DNA of 64,000 nucleotides from Empedobacter stercoris. Lineage in GTDB: Bacteria; Bacteroidota; Bacteroidia; Flavobacteriales; Weeksellaceae. The stretch covers positions 2,858,501-2,922,500 of the forward strand of contig NZ_CP104209.1 in NCBI RefSeq assembly GCF_025244765.1, in the 5' to 3' direction. The position numbers and the translations under genes are program-made. The notes beneath the pieces were generated by a model. That model had not been told where the DNA came from, did not search any database, and was given only the letters and a program-made list of their open reading frames with translations. Below are positions 15,533-24,304 of the stretch, in pieces (within the stretch, counting starts at the first letter, position 1; the number at the start of each line of letters is the position of its first letter).

Positions 15533-16672
15533 TTATTTAGCGATACCTCTTGAAATTACAATTTTTTGAATTTCTGATGTTCCTTCGTAAATCTGCGTAA
15601 TTTTCGCATCACGCATCATACGTTCTACATGGTATTCGCGAACATATCCATTTCCTCCGTGAATTTGTACAGCTTCCGAAGCAACTTCGTTTGCCGTTTT
15701 TGAAGCAAATAATTTTGCCATTGCACCAGAAATTGATATATCTTGACCAGCATCTTTTTCAGCAGCAGCTTTGTAACATAACATACGAGCAGCCGTAATA
15801 TTAGTTGCCATATCAGCTAATTTGAACGCTACAGCTTGATGATTAATGATTTCTGTTTTAAATGCTTTACGGATTTTGGCATAATCTAATGCTAATTCGT
15901 AAGCACCTTGTGCAATTCCTAATGCTTGAGAAGCGATACCAATACGACCACCATTCAATACATTCATTGCGAATGCAAAACCAAATCCATCTTCACCAAT
16001 TCTGTTTTCTTTCGGAACTTTTACATCATTAAAGAATAATGAATGTGTATCAGATCCTCGGATACCCATTTTTTGTTCTTTTGGTCCAATTTCGAAACCT
16101 TCCCATCCTTTTTCTACAATGAAAGCATTGATTCCTTTATGACCTTTTTCAGGATCAGTTTGTGCAATTACTAAATATGTAGAAGCAGTTCCTCCATTTG
16201 TAATCCAGTTTTTTGTTCCATTTAACAAGTAGTAATCTCCCATATCTACTGCAGTAGTTTTTTGAGAAGTAGCATCAGAGCCAGCGTCTGGCTCAGATAA
16301 ACAAAATGCTCCGATTACTTGACCAGAAGCTAATGGAACTAAATATTTTTGTTTTTGTTCTTCAGAACAATATTTCTCCATTCCAGCACAAACCAACGAG
16401 TTGTTAACTGACATTACAACAGCTGCAGAAGCGTCAACTTTTGCGATTTCTTCCATTGCAATTACGTAAGAAACGCTATCTAAACCTGATCCTCCGTATT
16501 TTGGGTCAACCATCATTCCTAAGAATCCAAGTTCTCCCATTGTTTTTACAGCATCGGTTGGAAAAGTAGATGTTTCGTCGCGTTCGATTACTCCAGGTAA
16601 TAATTCAGCTTTTGCAAAATCGCGAGCAGCTTGTTGAATCATTAATTGTTCTTCCGATAATTGAAAATTCAT
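15533..16672 (-). CDS. Acyl-CoA dehydrogenase (short/branched-chain type)
   Basis: 379 residues, the usual length. FAD-dependent alpha,beta-dehydrogenation of acyl-CoA with electrons passed to ETF. Both family signatures are present: GAFCLSEPDAGSDATS (flavin/substrate loop) and QIYEGTSEIQKIVISRGI near the end. The predicted catalytic base is E363 in YEGTSE, the position used by short-chain enzymes such as butyryl-CoA dehydrogenase. IHGGNGYVREYHVERMMRDA is also typical. It is in a minus-strand run after ubiE and porT but metabolically unrelated to them; the 38-base gap to porT suggests read-through transcription. Confidence 0.92.
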   Translation of the reverse strand: MNFQLSEEQLMIQQAARDFAKAELLPGVIERDETSTFPTDAVKTMGELGFLGMMVDPKYGGSGLDSVSYVIAMEEIAKVDASAAVVMSVNNSLVCAGMEKYCSEEQKQKYLVPLASGQVIGAFCLSEPDAGSDATSQKTTAVDMGDYYLLNGTKNWITNGGTASTYLVIAQTDPEKGHKGINAFIVEKGWEGFEIGPKEQKMGIRGSDTHSLFFNDVKVPKENRIGEDGFGFAFAMNVLNGGRIGIASQALGIAQGAYELALDYAKIRKAFKTEIINHQAVAFKLADMATNITAARMLCYKAAAEKDAGQDISISGAMAKLFASKTANEVASEAVQIHGGNGYVREYHVERMMRDAKITQIYEGTSEIQKIVISRGIAK

Positions 16673-16710
16673 GTGATTATTTATTTATGGTTTTTATTAT
16701 TTATAATTTT

Positions 16711-17499
16711 TTATTCAAATTTTAGAGAAAAAAAGAAGGCTCTTGTTGAGATTGAGTTTAAACTTCCTGTCCAGTATGGATCAGTGCCAACTTTATCAGG
16801 TACTATTTCGTTATTAAAGAAGAACATTCCTTTTAGAGCTGGTGTTAGTTTAAATCGTTTGAAATAGATTTCAACTCCAATTTCAGCTTGCCAGTTAAAG
16901 TTATTCGTTGTTGTTCTGAAAACTCCAGTAGCATTATCATCTTCTTTCTTTTCGTTGGATTGCAGATTCATTAAATAGCCCAAGCCGCCTTGTATATAAG
17001 GACGTGTGTTGTACCAACGATCTCCATGAAAATTAAGTAATAAAGGTATTTCGACATAAGTAGATTTTACTTCACGCATCACTTTAGATGGATCATCAAT
17101 AGTTTCACCGGTTACTGGATCTAAATAGTTATTGAAATGTAAAATACGTTGTGCGAAATGTAAACCTGGTTCAGACTTAAGGTCGATGTAATCATTTATA
17201 CGCATTTTTGCGATTAATCCAACAGAAAAACCTGCTTTACTTTCTTGGTCCAAATACACTAAGCCGTGTTCGTTTACTCCGTCATCTTCTGGGATCTGAG
17301 GAGTTCCTGGTAAAGGATTCTTTTGTGCTTTTGGAACAATCTTGTAATTCATCATATTTGTACCCAAAAAATATCCGAAACTAAATTTTTTTTGATCAGT
17401 TTCAGTTCGGTTTTCACTTCTGTCATTGTTTGGGCGAAACTGCGCATTTGCAATACTTGCAGCAGTTAACGATAATGCGATGATTAGATTTTTTCTCAT
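16711..17499 (-). CDS. porT: PorT-like outer-membrane beta-barrel of type IX secretion
   Basis: 262 residues. It has a signal peptide (NLIIALSLTAASIANAQ), then a periplasmic stretch and alternating amphipathic strands ending in Phe (ISTRAFFFSLKFE), the C-terminal signature for BAM insertion. KFSFGYFLGTNMMNYKI, LHFAQRILHFNNYL and VEIPLLLNFHGDRWYNTRPY are PorT/SprT-like. PorT is needed for type IX secretion, and in Flavobacteriia it typically sits next to ubiE, as here (27-base gap). The many T9SS-sorted proteins in the window fit. A generic porin-family barrel is the alternative. Confidence 0.75.
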   Translation of the reverse strand: MRKNLIIALSLTAASIANAQFRPNNDRSENRTETDQKKFSFGYFLGTNMMNYKIVPKAQKNPLPGTPQIPEDDGVNEHGLVYLDQESKAGFSVGLIAKMRINDYIDLKSEPGLHFAQRILHFNNYLDPVTGETIDDPSKVMREVKSTYVEIPLLLNFHGDRWYNTRPYIQGGLGYLMNLQSNEKKEDDNATGVFRTTTNNFNWQAEIGVEIYFKRFKLTPALKGMFFFNNEIVPDKVGTDPYWTGSLNSISTRAFFFSLKFE

Positions 17500-17525
17500 A
17501 GACTTTCAACGAATAACAAGCAATT

Positions 17526-18266
17526 TTATTTTATACTTTTATAAATGCTTGCAATACCAAATGTAAGTTTTTTATCAATAGGTTGTGTGAATTTTACACT
17601 TTTCAAAATATTTTTCATTTCTTCTCCATGAGGAAAAGCACGAACAGAATCTGGTAAATAGGTATATGCGCTTTGATCTTTCGAAACCATTTTTCCAATA
17701 GCAGGTAAAATATTTTTAGAATAAAATGTATACAATTGTTTCATTGGGAAAGCTGTAGGGTACGAAAATTCTAAAATAATAAATGTTCCACCTGGTTTTA
17801 ATACACGATTAATTTCGGCTAAACCTTTTTCTAAATTCTCGAAGTTACGTACGCCAAAAGAAACCGTTACACAATCAAAAGTGTTGTCAGAGAAAGGTAA
17901 ATTTTCAGAATCTCCTTGTACCATGTCGATACGTTCTTCCAAACCTGCTTCTTTTACTTTTTTGCGACCAACTTCCAACATTCCGTTAGATAGGTCTAAC
18001 CCCGTAATTTTAGCGTTGGTATTTTTACCCATCATTATCGCTAAATCTCCAGTTCCTGTTGCGATATCTAAAATCGTTTGTGGTTGAGAAGCTTTTATCA
18101 TTTTGATGACATCTTTTCTCCACTGAATATCAATTCCCATTGATAAAACGCGGTTTAATAAGTCATATTTAGGAGAAATGTTATCGAACATTTGTTCGAC
18201 TTGTTTCTTTTTATTTAAATCTGATGAATCGTAAGGAGTTACGCTATCGTGTTGATGATTTGCCAT
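17526..18266 (-). CDS. ubiE: Demethylmenaquinone methyltransferase
   Basis: 246 residues. A SAM-dependent C-methyltransferase for the last step of menaquinone synthesis (MenG/UbiE). Class I motifs are clear: [15 protein letters not shown] (motif I), GLDLSNGML (acidic loop), [20 protein letters not shown] (family signature) and [15 protein letters not shown]. The N-terminal signature [20 protein letters not shown] is diagnostic. It is cytosolic or membrane-peripheral. It is followed 26 bases later by the PorT-like gene and preceded by a small membrane protein, all on the minus strand, so an operon is likely. Confidence 0.95.
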   Translation of the reverse strand: MANHQHDSVTPYDSSDLNKKKQVEQMFDNISPKYDLLNRVLSMGIDIQWRKDVIKMIKASQPQTILDIATGTGDLAIMMGKNTNAKITGLDLSNGMLEVGRKKVKEAGLEERIDMVQGDSENLPFSDNTFDCVTVSFGVRNFENLEKGLAEINRVLKPGGTFIILEFSYPTAFPMKQLYTFYSKNILPAIGKMVSKDQSAYTYLPDSVRAFPHGEEMKNILKSVKFTQPIDKKLTFGIASIYKSIK

Positions 18267-18291
18267 TGTGTAAAGTTATAAAATCTAAATT

Positions 18292-18855
18292 TTATTCGTA
18301 ATTCTCGAAATAAAATTGTTTAAAATCTTCTTTGTTAAATATTTTCGATAAATCGGTTGCTTTTTCGCTACTCGCACTTTTAATGAACATTTTAGGATAA
18401 TCTTGATCAATGTTGTAATAAAAGTTTTCGATGTATAATTGAGAAGATTTTTCGATAATTCCGTGATAAACTTTATCGTCTATCGCAATATTGTTTGATA
18501 AAAAGATTGAATCTTTATTTTTTCGAACACCATAAGGGCGTGTAAATGTATAATAATCTTGACGCGCTGGATTTATAAATCCATTTGCACGTGTAATATC
18601 AACAACTGTGTCTACGTTCTTATTGTCAAAAGTATAAACGATATGGGCTTTTCCTTTTTTTAGTTCTACACGCGCATTTTGTTGTGGAGCAATAGTGAAA
18701 TCTTTATCGTTAATTTTAATTGTCAATGTTTTGTTCGATGGATTATCAATTACATAACCATCTTTTTTATTCAAAAAGAGATTGTAGACAATCACAATCA
18801 AACCTGCTAATGCACAGACTATTAATAGACCAACTAATGATGGATTTTTTTTCAT
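18292..18855 (-). CDS. Single-pass membrane protein of unknown function
   Basis: 187 residues. One transmembrane helix near the N-terminus (VGLLIVCALAGLIVIVYNLF, residues ~7-27) and a ~155-residue external part with beta character: NKTLTIKINDKDFTIAPQQ, KGKAHIVYTFDNKNVDTVVD. It lacks a lipobox and cleavage site, so it probably remains anchored in the inner membrane with its bulk in the periplasm. It is the first gene of the minus-strand set with ubiE and porT (25-base gap to ubiE). I do not recognise the family. Confidence 0.65.
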   Translation of the reverse strand: MKKNPSLVGLLIVCALAGLIVIVYNLFLNKKDGYVIDNPSNKTLTIKINDKDFTIAPQQNARVELKKGKAHIVYTFDNKNVDTVVDITRANGFINPARQDYYTFTRPYGVRKNKDSIFLSNNIAIDDKVYHGIIEKSSQLYIENFYYNIDQDYPKMFIKSASSEKATDLSKIFNKEDFKQFYFENYE

Positions 18856-18932
18856 GCTGCTAAATTAATTATACTTTATTAAATTAGCTATGAGTTATTA
18901 CATATTTTTATCTACTATTTTAATGAAATGTG

Positions 18933-18940
18933 TAACTTTG
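18933..18940 (+). promoter_or_regulatory. -7 box upstream of KAS III-like gene
   Basis: TAACTTTG, 38 bases before the ATG at 18979, fits TAnnTTTG. No good TTG at -33. Confidence 0.5.
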
Positions 18941-18978
18941 CCGGTATTATTTTTTTATTTTAATTGAACAATATTAAT

Positions 18979-20052
18979 ATGATAAACTCTGTAATTACAG
19001 GTTCTGGACATTACCTACCAAACAGAATTGTTACAAACGAACATTTTATTAATTACGAATTTTTTGATGATAATGGTAATCGTTTAGATAAAACGGGAGA
19101 AGAAATTACACGTAAATTTGAGGAAATTACAGAAATTAGAGAAAGAAGATATGTTGAAGACGATTTGTTAAATTCTGATATCGCAACATTTGCTGCTAAA
19201 CAAGCAATAGAAGATGCTGGGATTAATCCAGAAGAATTAGACTATATTATCGTTGGACATAATTTTGGAGATATAGATCCTGTAGGACATCAAATCGATA
19301 TAATGCCATCTATTTCGGCAAAAGTAAAACATAACTTAGGGATTAATAATTTAAAGTGTAAGCCTTATGACATGACATTTGGTTGCCCAGGTTGGATAGA
19401 ATCATTGATTTTAGGTCATCAATTTATACAAGCAAATATTGCGAAAAAAGTATTGGTGATTGGTTCTGATACTTTATCTCGTGCGGTGGATCCACATGAT
19501 CGTTCGGCAATGATTTTTGCAGATGGTGCAGGAGCAGTGGTTTTAGAAGCAAAAGAAGCTGATCATAAATATGGAATTCTTAATCACGAAACATTAAGTT
19601 ATACAGGTGACGAATTAGCTTTTCTTACTAATAGTGTTTCGGTAAATCCAAACTTTAAAGGTTCTGTAAAAAATATAAACATGAAAGGTCGTAAAGTTTA
19701 TGAGTTTGTGTTGAAAAATGTTCCACCAGCAATCAAAGAATTATTAGCTGATACCAATCTTGATATTGATGATATCAATAAAATATTATTGCACCAAGCA
19801 AATGCAAAAATGGATCATGCGATGATTGAACGTTTATATAAAAGTTTTGGAAAAACAGCTCCTGAAAATATAGATCCTATGACGGTTCAGTTTTTAGGAA
19901 ACACATCTGTAGCAACAGTTCCAACAATGTTTGATTTAATCAAAAAAGGTGATTTAGCTCCACATCAATTTCATGCAAATGATAAAATTATTTTAGCCTC
20001 AGTTGGTGCTACGATGAATATTAATGCATTGATTTATCAATTCGAAAATTAA
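18979..20052 (+). CDS. 3-oxoacyl-ACP synthase III family protein (FabH-like)
   Basis: 357 residues from ATG 18979; the TTG at 18964 is an unlikely start. Thiolase-fold condensing enzyme with the Cys-His-Asn triad: C136 in MTFGCPGWIESL, His in LLHQANAKMDHAM and Asn in FLGNTSVATVPTMF. The family condenses an acyl-CoA with malonyl-ACP to start fatty-acid or related chains. An insert near residues 30-55 (FDDNGNRLDKTGEEITR) and the Pro after the active Cys separate it from housekeeping FabH. A role in branched fatty-acid, flexirubin-type or other specialised lipid synthesis is possible. It is 21 bases ahead of aroC and probably co-transcribed. Confidence 0.85.
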   Translation: MINSVITGSGHYLPNRIVTNEHFINYEFFDDNGNRLDKTGEEITRKFEEITEIRERRYVEDDLLNSDIATFAAKQAIEDAGINPEELDYIIVGHNFGDIDPVGHQIDIMPSISAKVKHNLGINNLKCKPYDMTFGCPGWIESLILGHQFIQANIAKKVLVIGSDTLSRAVDPHDRSAMIFADGAGAVVLEAKEADHKYGILNHETLSYTGDELAFLTNSVSVNPNFKGSVKNINMKGRKVYEFVLKNVPPAIKELLADTNLDIDDINKILLHQANAKMDHAMIERLYKSFGKTAPENIDPMTVQFLGNTSVATVPTMFDLIKKGDLAPHQFHANDKIILASVGATMNINALIYQFEN

Positions 20053-20073
20053 TATAAAAATACTGTAACTATC

Positions 20074-21132
20074 GTGAATACATTCGGAAGATTATTTAAA
20101 ATATCAACTTTTGGCGAAAGTCATGGTGTAGCAATTGGAGGTGTTATTGATGGCGTACCGAGTGGAATCGAATTAGATTTTGATTGGATTCAAGCGCAAT
20201 TAGATCGTCGTAAACCAGGACAATCTGCTATTGTAACGCAACGAAAAGAACCTGATACAGTTCAATTTCTTTCAGGAATATTTGAAGGAAAAACAACCGG
20301 AGCTTCAATTGGTTTTATTATTCCGAATGATAACCAGAAATCTCACGATTACGATCATATCAAAGGAGTTTTTAGACCATCTCATGCCGATTATACCTAC
20401 GAAACCAAATATGGTGTTCGTGATCATAGAGGAGGAGGAAGAACCTCTGCACGTGAAACGGCAAATTGGGTTGTAGGTGGTGCTGTTGCAAAACACATTA
20501 TTCCTGCAATTAATATTACGGCGTATGTAAGTGGAGTTGGTGAATTGAAATTAGATAATGATTATTCCGTTTTAGATTTTTCGAATATTGAGAAAACAGC
20601 TGTTCGTTGTCCTGATTTAGAAATGGCTGAAAAAATGATTGATCGTATTAAAGAAATTCGCAAAGAAGGAGATACTATTGGAGGAGAAGTAACTTGTGTG
20701 ATTCAAAATGTACCAGTTGGTTTAGGAGAACCAATTTTTGATAAATTACATGCTCGATTAGGACAAGCAATGATGTCAATTAATGCTGTAAAAGGTTTTG
20801 AATACGGAGAAGGTTTTTCTTCAACTTCAATGAAAGGTTCTGATATGAATGATCAATTTAACCAAGACGGTACAACTAAAACGAACTATTCTGGAGGAAT
20901 ACAAGGTGGAGTTTCGAATGGAATGGATATTTATTTTAAAGTTGCTTTCAAACCTGTTGCCACATTAATGCAAGAACAAACTACGCTAAATGTAGATGGA
21001 GAAATGGTCGAAATGCACGGGAAAGGTCGTCACGATCCATGTGTAGTACCAAGAGCTGTACCAATTGTAGAAAGTTTAACAGCAATGGTTTTGGCTGATA
21101 TGACGTTGCTTCAACGAACAAGAAATATATAG
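20074..21132 (+). CDS. aroC: Chorismate synthase
   Basis: 352 residues, starting at GTG 20074. It catalyses the last shikimate-pathway step, EPSP to chorismate, with reduced FMN. The three signatures are seen: [19 protein letters not shown], then a central region spanning about 20419-20480 with [13 protein letters not shown], and [17 protein letters not shown]. Full length and no defects. The start is fixed by [17 protein letters not shown], which is the family's N-terminus. It ends in a terminator; shikimate kinase lies further on in the window (26821). Confidence 0.97.
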   Translation: MNTFGRLFKISTFGESHGVAIGGVIDGVPSGIELDFDWIQAQLDRRKPGQSAIVTQRKEPDTVQFLSGIFEGKTTGASIGFIIPNDNQKSHDYDHIKGVFRPSHADYTYETKYGVRDHRGGGRTSARETANWVVGGAVAKHIIPAINITAYVSGVGELKLDNDYSVLDFSNIEKTAVRCPDLEMAEKMIDRIKEIRKEGDTIGGEVTCVIQNVPVGLGEPIFDKLHARLGQAMMSINAVKGFEYGEGFSSTSMKGSDMNDQFNQDGTTKTNYSGGIQGGVSNGMDIYFKVAFKPVATLMQEQTTLNVDGEMVEMHGKGRHDPCVVPRAVPIVESLTAMVLADMTLLQRTRNI

Positions 21133-21141
21133 AATACTATA

Positions 21142-21167
21142 AAATCCGTTCTAAGAAGAACGGATTT
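21142..21167 (+). terminator. Terminator of aroC
   Basis: Eleven-base stem AAATCCGTTCT/AGAACGGATTT followed by TTTTT, about 10 bases past the stop. Confidence 0.85.
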
Positions 21168-21218
21168 TTTTTATTCCAATCAAAAAGAAAGTCTATAATT
21201 GATGATTTTAAAAATAAA

Positions 21219-21243
21219 AAAACCTCGCAATTTGCGAGGTTTC
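21219..21243 (-). terminator. Terminator of rpsF-rpsR-rplI
   Basis: Stem AAACCTCGCAA/TTTGCGAGGTTT, then T-rich sequence on the minus strand, 24 bases after the rplI stop. Confidence 0.8.
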
Positions 21244-21266
21244 TTATTTGTATAGTTGAATAATAA

Positions 21267-21917
21267 TTATTCTTCTGTAGATGGAGCTTCTTCTGTAGTA
21301 ACTTCTTCAGACACTTCCTCTTTTTTCGCTTTCTTATCGTTAGCGTAAATTGGGTTATCGAAGTTAAAGAAAGAACCTTCTTCTTTATTAGCGTTAGCTG
21401 CTTTTTGAGCATCTAATTTAGCTAATTCTGCTCTAGTTTTAGCAGCTTCTTCAGCAGCTTTGATAGATGCAGCATCTGGTACAATTTCAAATCCAAAGTC
21501 TACTTCAACCTCTCTATGGAAACGAACTTTTGCTTCGTATTTTCCTAAACGTTTGATAGTATTTCCTGGGATTTTGATATTTTTCTTTTCAATTTCAACA
21601 CCAGCTTTTACTAAAGCTTCTGCTAAGTCAGCATTGTTGATAGATCCAAATAATTTATCTCCAGAACCAACTTTAGCGTCGATTTTAACAACTAAACCTT
21701 CTAATTTAGCTGCTTTTTCTTTAGCTGAAGCAATTAATGAAGCTTCTTCTGCTTTACGCGCTTCTAAAGTTTCGTTTAATGCTTGTACATTTTTTGGAGT
21801 TGCAACTGATGCTAATCCACGAGGGATTAAGAAGTTACGTGCGTATCCAGGTTTTACTGAAACAACTTCAAATTCAAAACCTAAACCTTCTACATCTTGT
21901 CTTAAAATTACGTTCAT
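21267..21917 (-). CDS. rplI: 50S ribosomal protein L9 with acidic C-terminal extension
   Basis: 216 residues, about 65 longer than the usual L9. Residues 1-~150 are canonical: MNVILRQDVEGLGFEFEVV with signature VKPGYARNFLIPRGLA, then the connecting helix and the C-terminal domain ending in VEVDFGFEIVP. The rest is a helical, low-complexity tail rich in Ala, Lys and Glu (EEAAKTRAELAKLDAQKA, then SEEVTTEEAPSTEE). Extensions of this kind occur in some Bacteroidetes. L9 spans the 50S stalk side and limits frameshifting. It is last in rpsF-rpsR-rplI. Confidence 0.95.
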   Translation of the reverse strand: MNVILRQDVEGLGFEFEVVSVKPGYARNFLIPRGLASVATPKNVQALNETLEARKAEEASLIASAKEKAAKLEGLVVKIDAKVGSGDKLFGSINNADLAEALVKAGVEIEKKNIKIPGNTIKRLGKYEAKVRFHREVEVDFGFEIVPDAASIKAAEEAAKTRAELAKLDAQKAANANKEEGSFFNFDNPIYANDKKAKKEEVSEEVTTEEAPSTEE

Positions 21918-21938
21918 GATATTTTAATATTTAGGTTA

Positions 21939-22241
21939 TTATTTTAATTGATCACCAATGAATGGCATTAATGCTAAGTGACGAGCTCTTTTGATCGCTT
22001 TAGAAACTTTTCTTTGGTATTTTAAAGATGTTCCTGTGTAACGACGAGGTAAAATTTTACCTTGCTCATTCACGAATTGAATTAAGAAATCAGCGTCTTT
22101 ATAGTCAACGTATTTGATTCCAAATTTTTTGAAACGACAATATTTCTTGTTTGATTGTGTTTCGATATCTAAAGGAGATAAATAACGGATTTCTGATTCG
22201 TTACCTCCTGCAGCTTTTTTTGCTAAATCGTCAATTGCCAT
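21939..22241 (-). CDS. rpsR: 30S ribosomal protein S18
   Basis: 100 residues. Conserved core [40 protein letters not shown] and [19 protein letters not shown]. It pairs with S6 on the 16S platform. It begins eight bases after the rpsF stop and is followed 22 bases later by rplI, the standard rpsF-rpsR-rplI order. Confidence 0.97.
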   Translation of the reverse strand: MAIDDLAKKAAGGNESEIRYLSPLDIETQSNKKYCRFKKFGIKYVDYKDADFLIQFVNEQGKILPRRYTGTSLKYQRKVSKAIKRARHLALMPFIGDQLK

Positions 22242-22248
22242 GGCTTAA

Positions 22249-22596
22249 TTACTTGTTAGAGTTAGACTTTAATTTTGTTCTACGTTTTTCAGCCCATTCA
22301 ACACCGTGTTTGTCTAATTTCACAGTTAAGAAACGGATTACACGTTCGTCACGTTTGTAAGCTACTTCTAATTGAGAAACTAATTCGTTGTTGTCTGTTT
22401 TAAACTCTACTAAGTGGTAGAATCCATTTCTTTTGTTCTGAATTGGGTATGCTAATTTTTTCAATCCCCAGTTCTCTTTTGCTACGATTTCTCCTCCGTT
22501 AGCAGTAACAAAGTCATTGAATTTATTAACTGCTTCCTCTACCTGAGAATCAGATAGAACGGGAGTCAAAATGAAAACAGTTTCGTAATGTGTCAT
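22249..22596 (-). CDS. rpsF: 30S ribosomal protein S6
   Basis: 115 residues. MTHYETVFILTPVLSDSQVE and the region ENWGLKKLAYPIQNKRNGFY with VAYKRDERVIRFLTVKLDKH are diagnostic. First gene of rpsF-rpsR-rplI. A TATATTTG -7-like box lies at 22647-22640 on the minus strand, 44 bases upstream, without a clear -33 TTG. No CCG-bulge S6:S18 leader is evident in this short leader. Confidence 0.97.
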   Translation of the reverse strand: MTHYETVFILTPVLSDSQVEEAVNKFNDFVTANGGEIVAKENWGLKKLAYPIQNKRNGFYHLVEFKTDNNELVSQLEVAYKRDERVIRFLTVKLDKHGVEWAEKRRTKLKSNSNK

Positions 22597-22769
22597 TTTT
22601 AACTTCTTTTAAGTTATTATTATACTAAAATTCGAGGTGCAAATATATAAATAATATTCTAATTATCACTAATGAATATTTATCGAATTTTTATTAACCT
22701 CTTATTTGTTGATTATTATTCAATTATCATGTTTGCGTTAAAAAAATGTTGACTTTTAATAAAAAAAAT

Positions 22770-22799
22770 TTGCAGATTAAAAAAAGTGACTTACATTTG
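22770..22799 (+). promoter_or_regulatory. Promoter of orphan small-RNA unit
   Basis: -33 TTG at 22770-22772, -7 box TACATTTG at 22792-22799, with 19-base spacing. This fits the Bacteroidetes consensus well. The first downstream element is a terminator, not a gene. Confidence 0.7.
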
Positions 22800-22804
22800 T
22801 CAAC

Positions 22805-22885
22805 ATAAAAGGCTAATGGCTTTTTCATAGGTTTAGGTTGGTTAAGGTTAAAACCCTCGTTTCTACGAGGGTTTTCCTTTTTTTT
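22805..22885 (+). ncRNA. Candidate small RNA, about 80 nt
   Basis: It lies in the 337-base gap between the divergent genes rpsF and pepP (22597-22933), the only stretch over 300 bases without a protein gene or tRNA. From the promoter at 22770-22799 transcription would pass a weak hairpin AAAAG...CTTTT (22807-22825) and a G/T-rich run (GGTTTAGGTTGGTTAAGG). It would end at a strong intrinsic terminator, AAAACCCTCG/CGAGGGTTTT with a long T-run (22850-22885). No ORF of useful length is inside. It could instead be an attenuator in a long pepP leader, since pepP starts 49 bases beyond. Confidence 0.5.
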
Positions 22886-22933
22886 CTGAAAACATCTTCT
22901 TAAATTTGGTCATAATATTTAATGTAAAATTTT

Positions 22934-24238
22934 ATGACAACAAAATACAATCCCATTCCAAATGAATTATTCATAAAGAATAGAGCGAAATTTGTAAAAG
23001 CAATGAAACCTCATTCTCTTGCTATTTTCAATTCAAATGATATTTATCCCATCTCATCCGATTCTACTTTACCATTTGCACAGCACCGTGATATATTTTA
23101 TTTGTCGGGCGTAGATCAAGAAGAATCTGTTTTATTGATTTTTCCTGATGCTTATGATCCAAAATATAGAGAAGTATTATTTGTTCGTGAAACAAATGAC
23201 CATATTGCTGTTTGGGAAGGAGAAAAATTATCAAAAGCTCAAGCTACAGAAGTATCTGGTGTGAAAACAGTACTTTGGCTACAAGATTTACCAAATGTTT
23301 TACGCAAATTAATGGTTGAAGCAGAGAATGTTTATGTTAATAAAAATGAACATTACCGTGTGACAGAAGCTCCGCAAGTAGAAACTCGTGAAGATCGTTT
23401 TGTGAAGCAATTACAAGCAGACTATCCTGGGCACACTTATTTGCGCTCTAATCCTATTTTGCAACGTTTGCGTTCGGTTAAAGAACAAGAAGAAATTCAA
23501 TTGATTCAACATGCATGTGATATTACAGAAAAAGGATTTCGTCGAGTATTAAATTTTGTAAAACCAGGTGTTTGGGAATATGAAATAGAAGCAGAGTTTG
23601 TACATGAATTTATTCGTAATCGTTCAAAAGGTTTTGCTTACACACCAATTATTGCGTCTGGTAATAATGCGAATGTTTTGCATTATATTCAAAATAATCA
23701 TGAATGTAAAGATGGTGATTTGATTTTGTTTGACGTTGCAGCAGAATATGCAAATTACTCATCTGATATGTCGCGTACAATCCCAGTTAATGGAAAATAT
23801 ACAAAACGCCAAAGAGAAGTATATGATGCCGTTTTACGTTGTAAAAAAGAAGCAGAAAACTTATTGGTTGCAGGAAATAATTGGTACAAATATCACGAAG
23901 AGTTAGGTAAAGTTTATACATCTGAATTGTTAGGATTAGGTTTATTAGATAAAGCTGATGTTCAGAACGAAGATCCAAATTGGCCAGCTTACAAAAAATA
24001 TATGATGCACGGTACATCTCATCACATGGGATTGGATACGCATGATTATGGTTTATTGACTGATGATTTTGTTGCTGGAATGGTATTTACAAACGAACCA
24101 GGATTCTATATTCCTGCCGAAGGTTTTGGAATTCGTTTAGAAGATGATTACGTTATTCAAAAAGAAGGAAATCCGTTCAATTTGATGCAGAATATTCCAT
24201 TAGAAGCAGAAGAAATCGAAGATTTAATGAATAAATAA
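22934..24238 (+). CDS. pepP: Xaa-Pro aminopeptidase (M24B)
   Basis: 434 residues. It releases N-terminal residues preceding proline, in the cytosol. The N-terminal domain (residues 1-~170, NRAKFVKAMKPHSLAIF...) is followed by the pita-bread metallopeptidase domain. Its five metal ligands are visible in order: Asp in LFDVAAEYANY, Asp in SSDMSRTIPV, His in HGTSHHMGLDTH, Glu in TNEPGFYIP and Glu in GIRLEDDYV. Length and motifs match aminopeptidase P. It is a single gene with its own terminator at 24259. The upstream sRNA-like terminator may influence its expression. Confidence 0.92.
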   Translation: MTTKYNPIPNELFIKNRAKFVKAMKPHSLAIFNSNDIYPISSDSTLPFAQHRDIFYLSGVDQEESVLLIFPDAYDPKYREVLFVRETNDHIAVWEGEKLSKAQATEVSGVKTVLWLQDLPNVLRKLMVEAENVYVNKNEHYRVTEAPQVETREDRFVKQLQADYPGHTYLRSNPILQRLRSVKEQEEIQLIQHACDITEKGFRRVLNFVKPGVWEYEIEAEFVHEFIRNRSKGFAYTPIIASGNNANVLHYIQNNHECKDGDLILFDVAAEYANYSSDMSRTIPVNGKYTKRQREVYDAVLRCKKEAENLLVAGNNWYKYHEELGKVYTSELLGLGLLDKADVQNEDPNWPAYKKYMMHGTSHHMGLDTHDYGLLTDDFVAGMVFTNEPGFYIPAEGFGIRLEDDYVIQKEGNPFNLMQNIPLEAEEIEDLMNK

Positions 24239-24258
24239 TATTTGATTCAATAGATAAA

Positions 24259-24285
24259 AAAAAGGAACTCAATTGAGTTCCTTTT
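24259..24285 (+). terminator. Bidirectional terminator between pepP and pncB
   Basis: Palindromic stem AAAAGGAACTCAATTGAGTTCCTTTT, with runs of A and T on its two sides; about 20 bases from each stop codon. Confidence 0.85.
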
Positions 24286-24304
24286 TTTATTGTAATATTA
24301 ATTT

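Noticed and set aside
21137-21412. 91-codon minus-strand ORF at the rplI end
   Set aside because: Overlaps the rplI C-terminus and its terminator in another frame; composition is low-complexity Lys/Leu.
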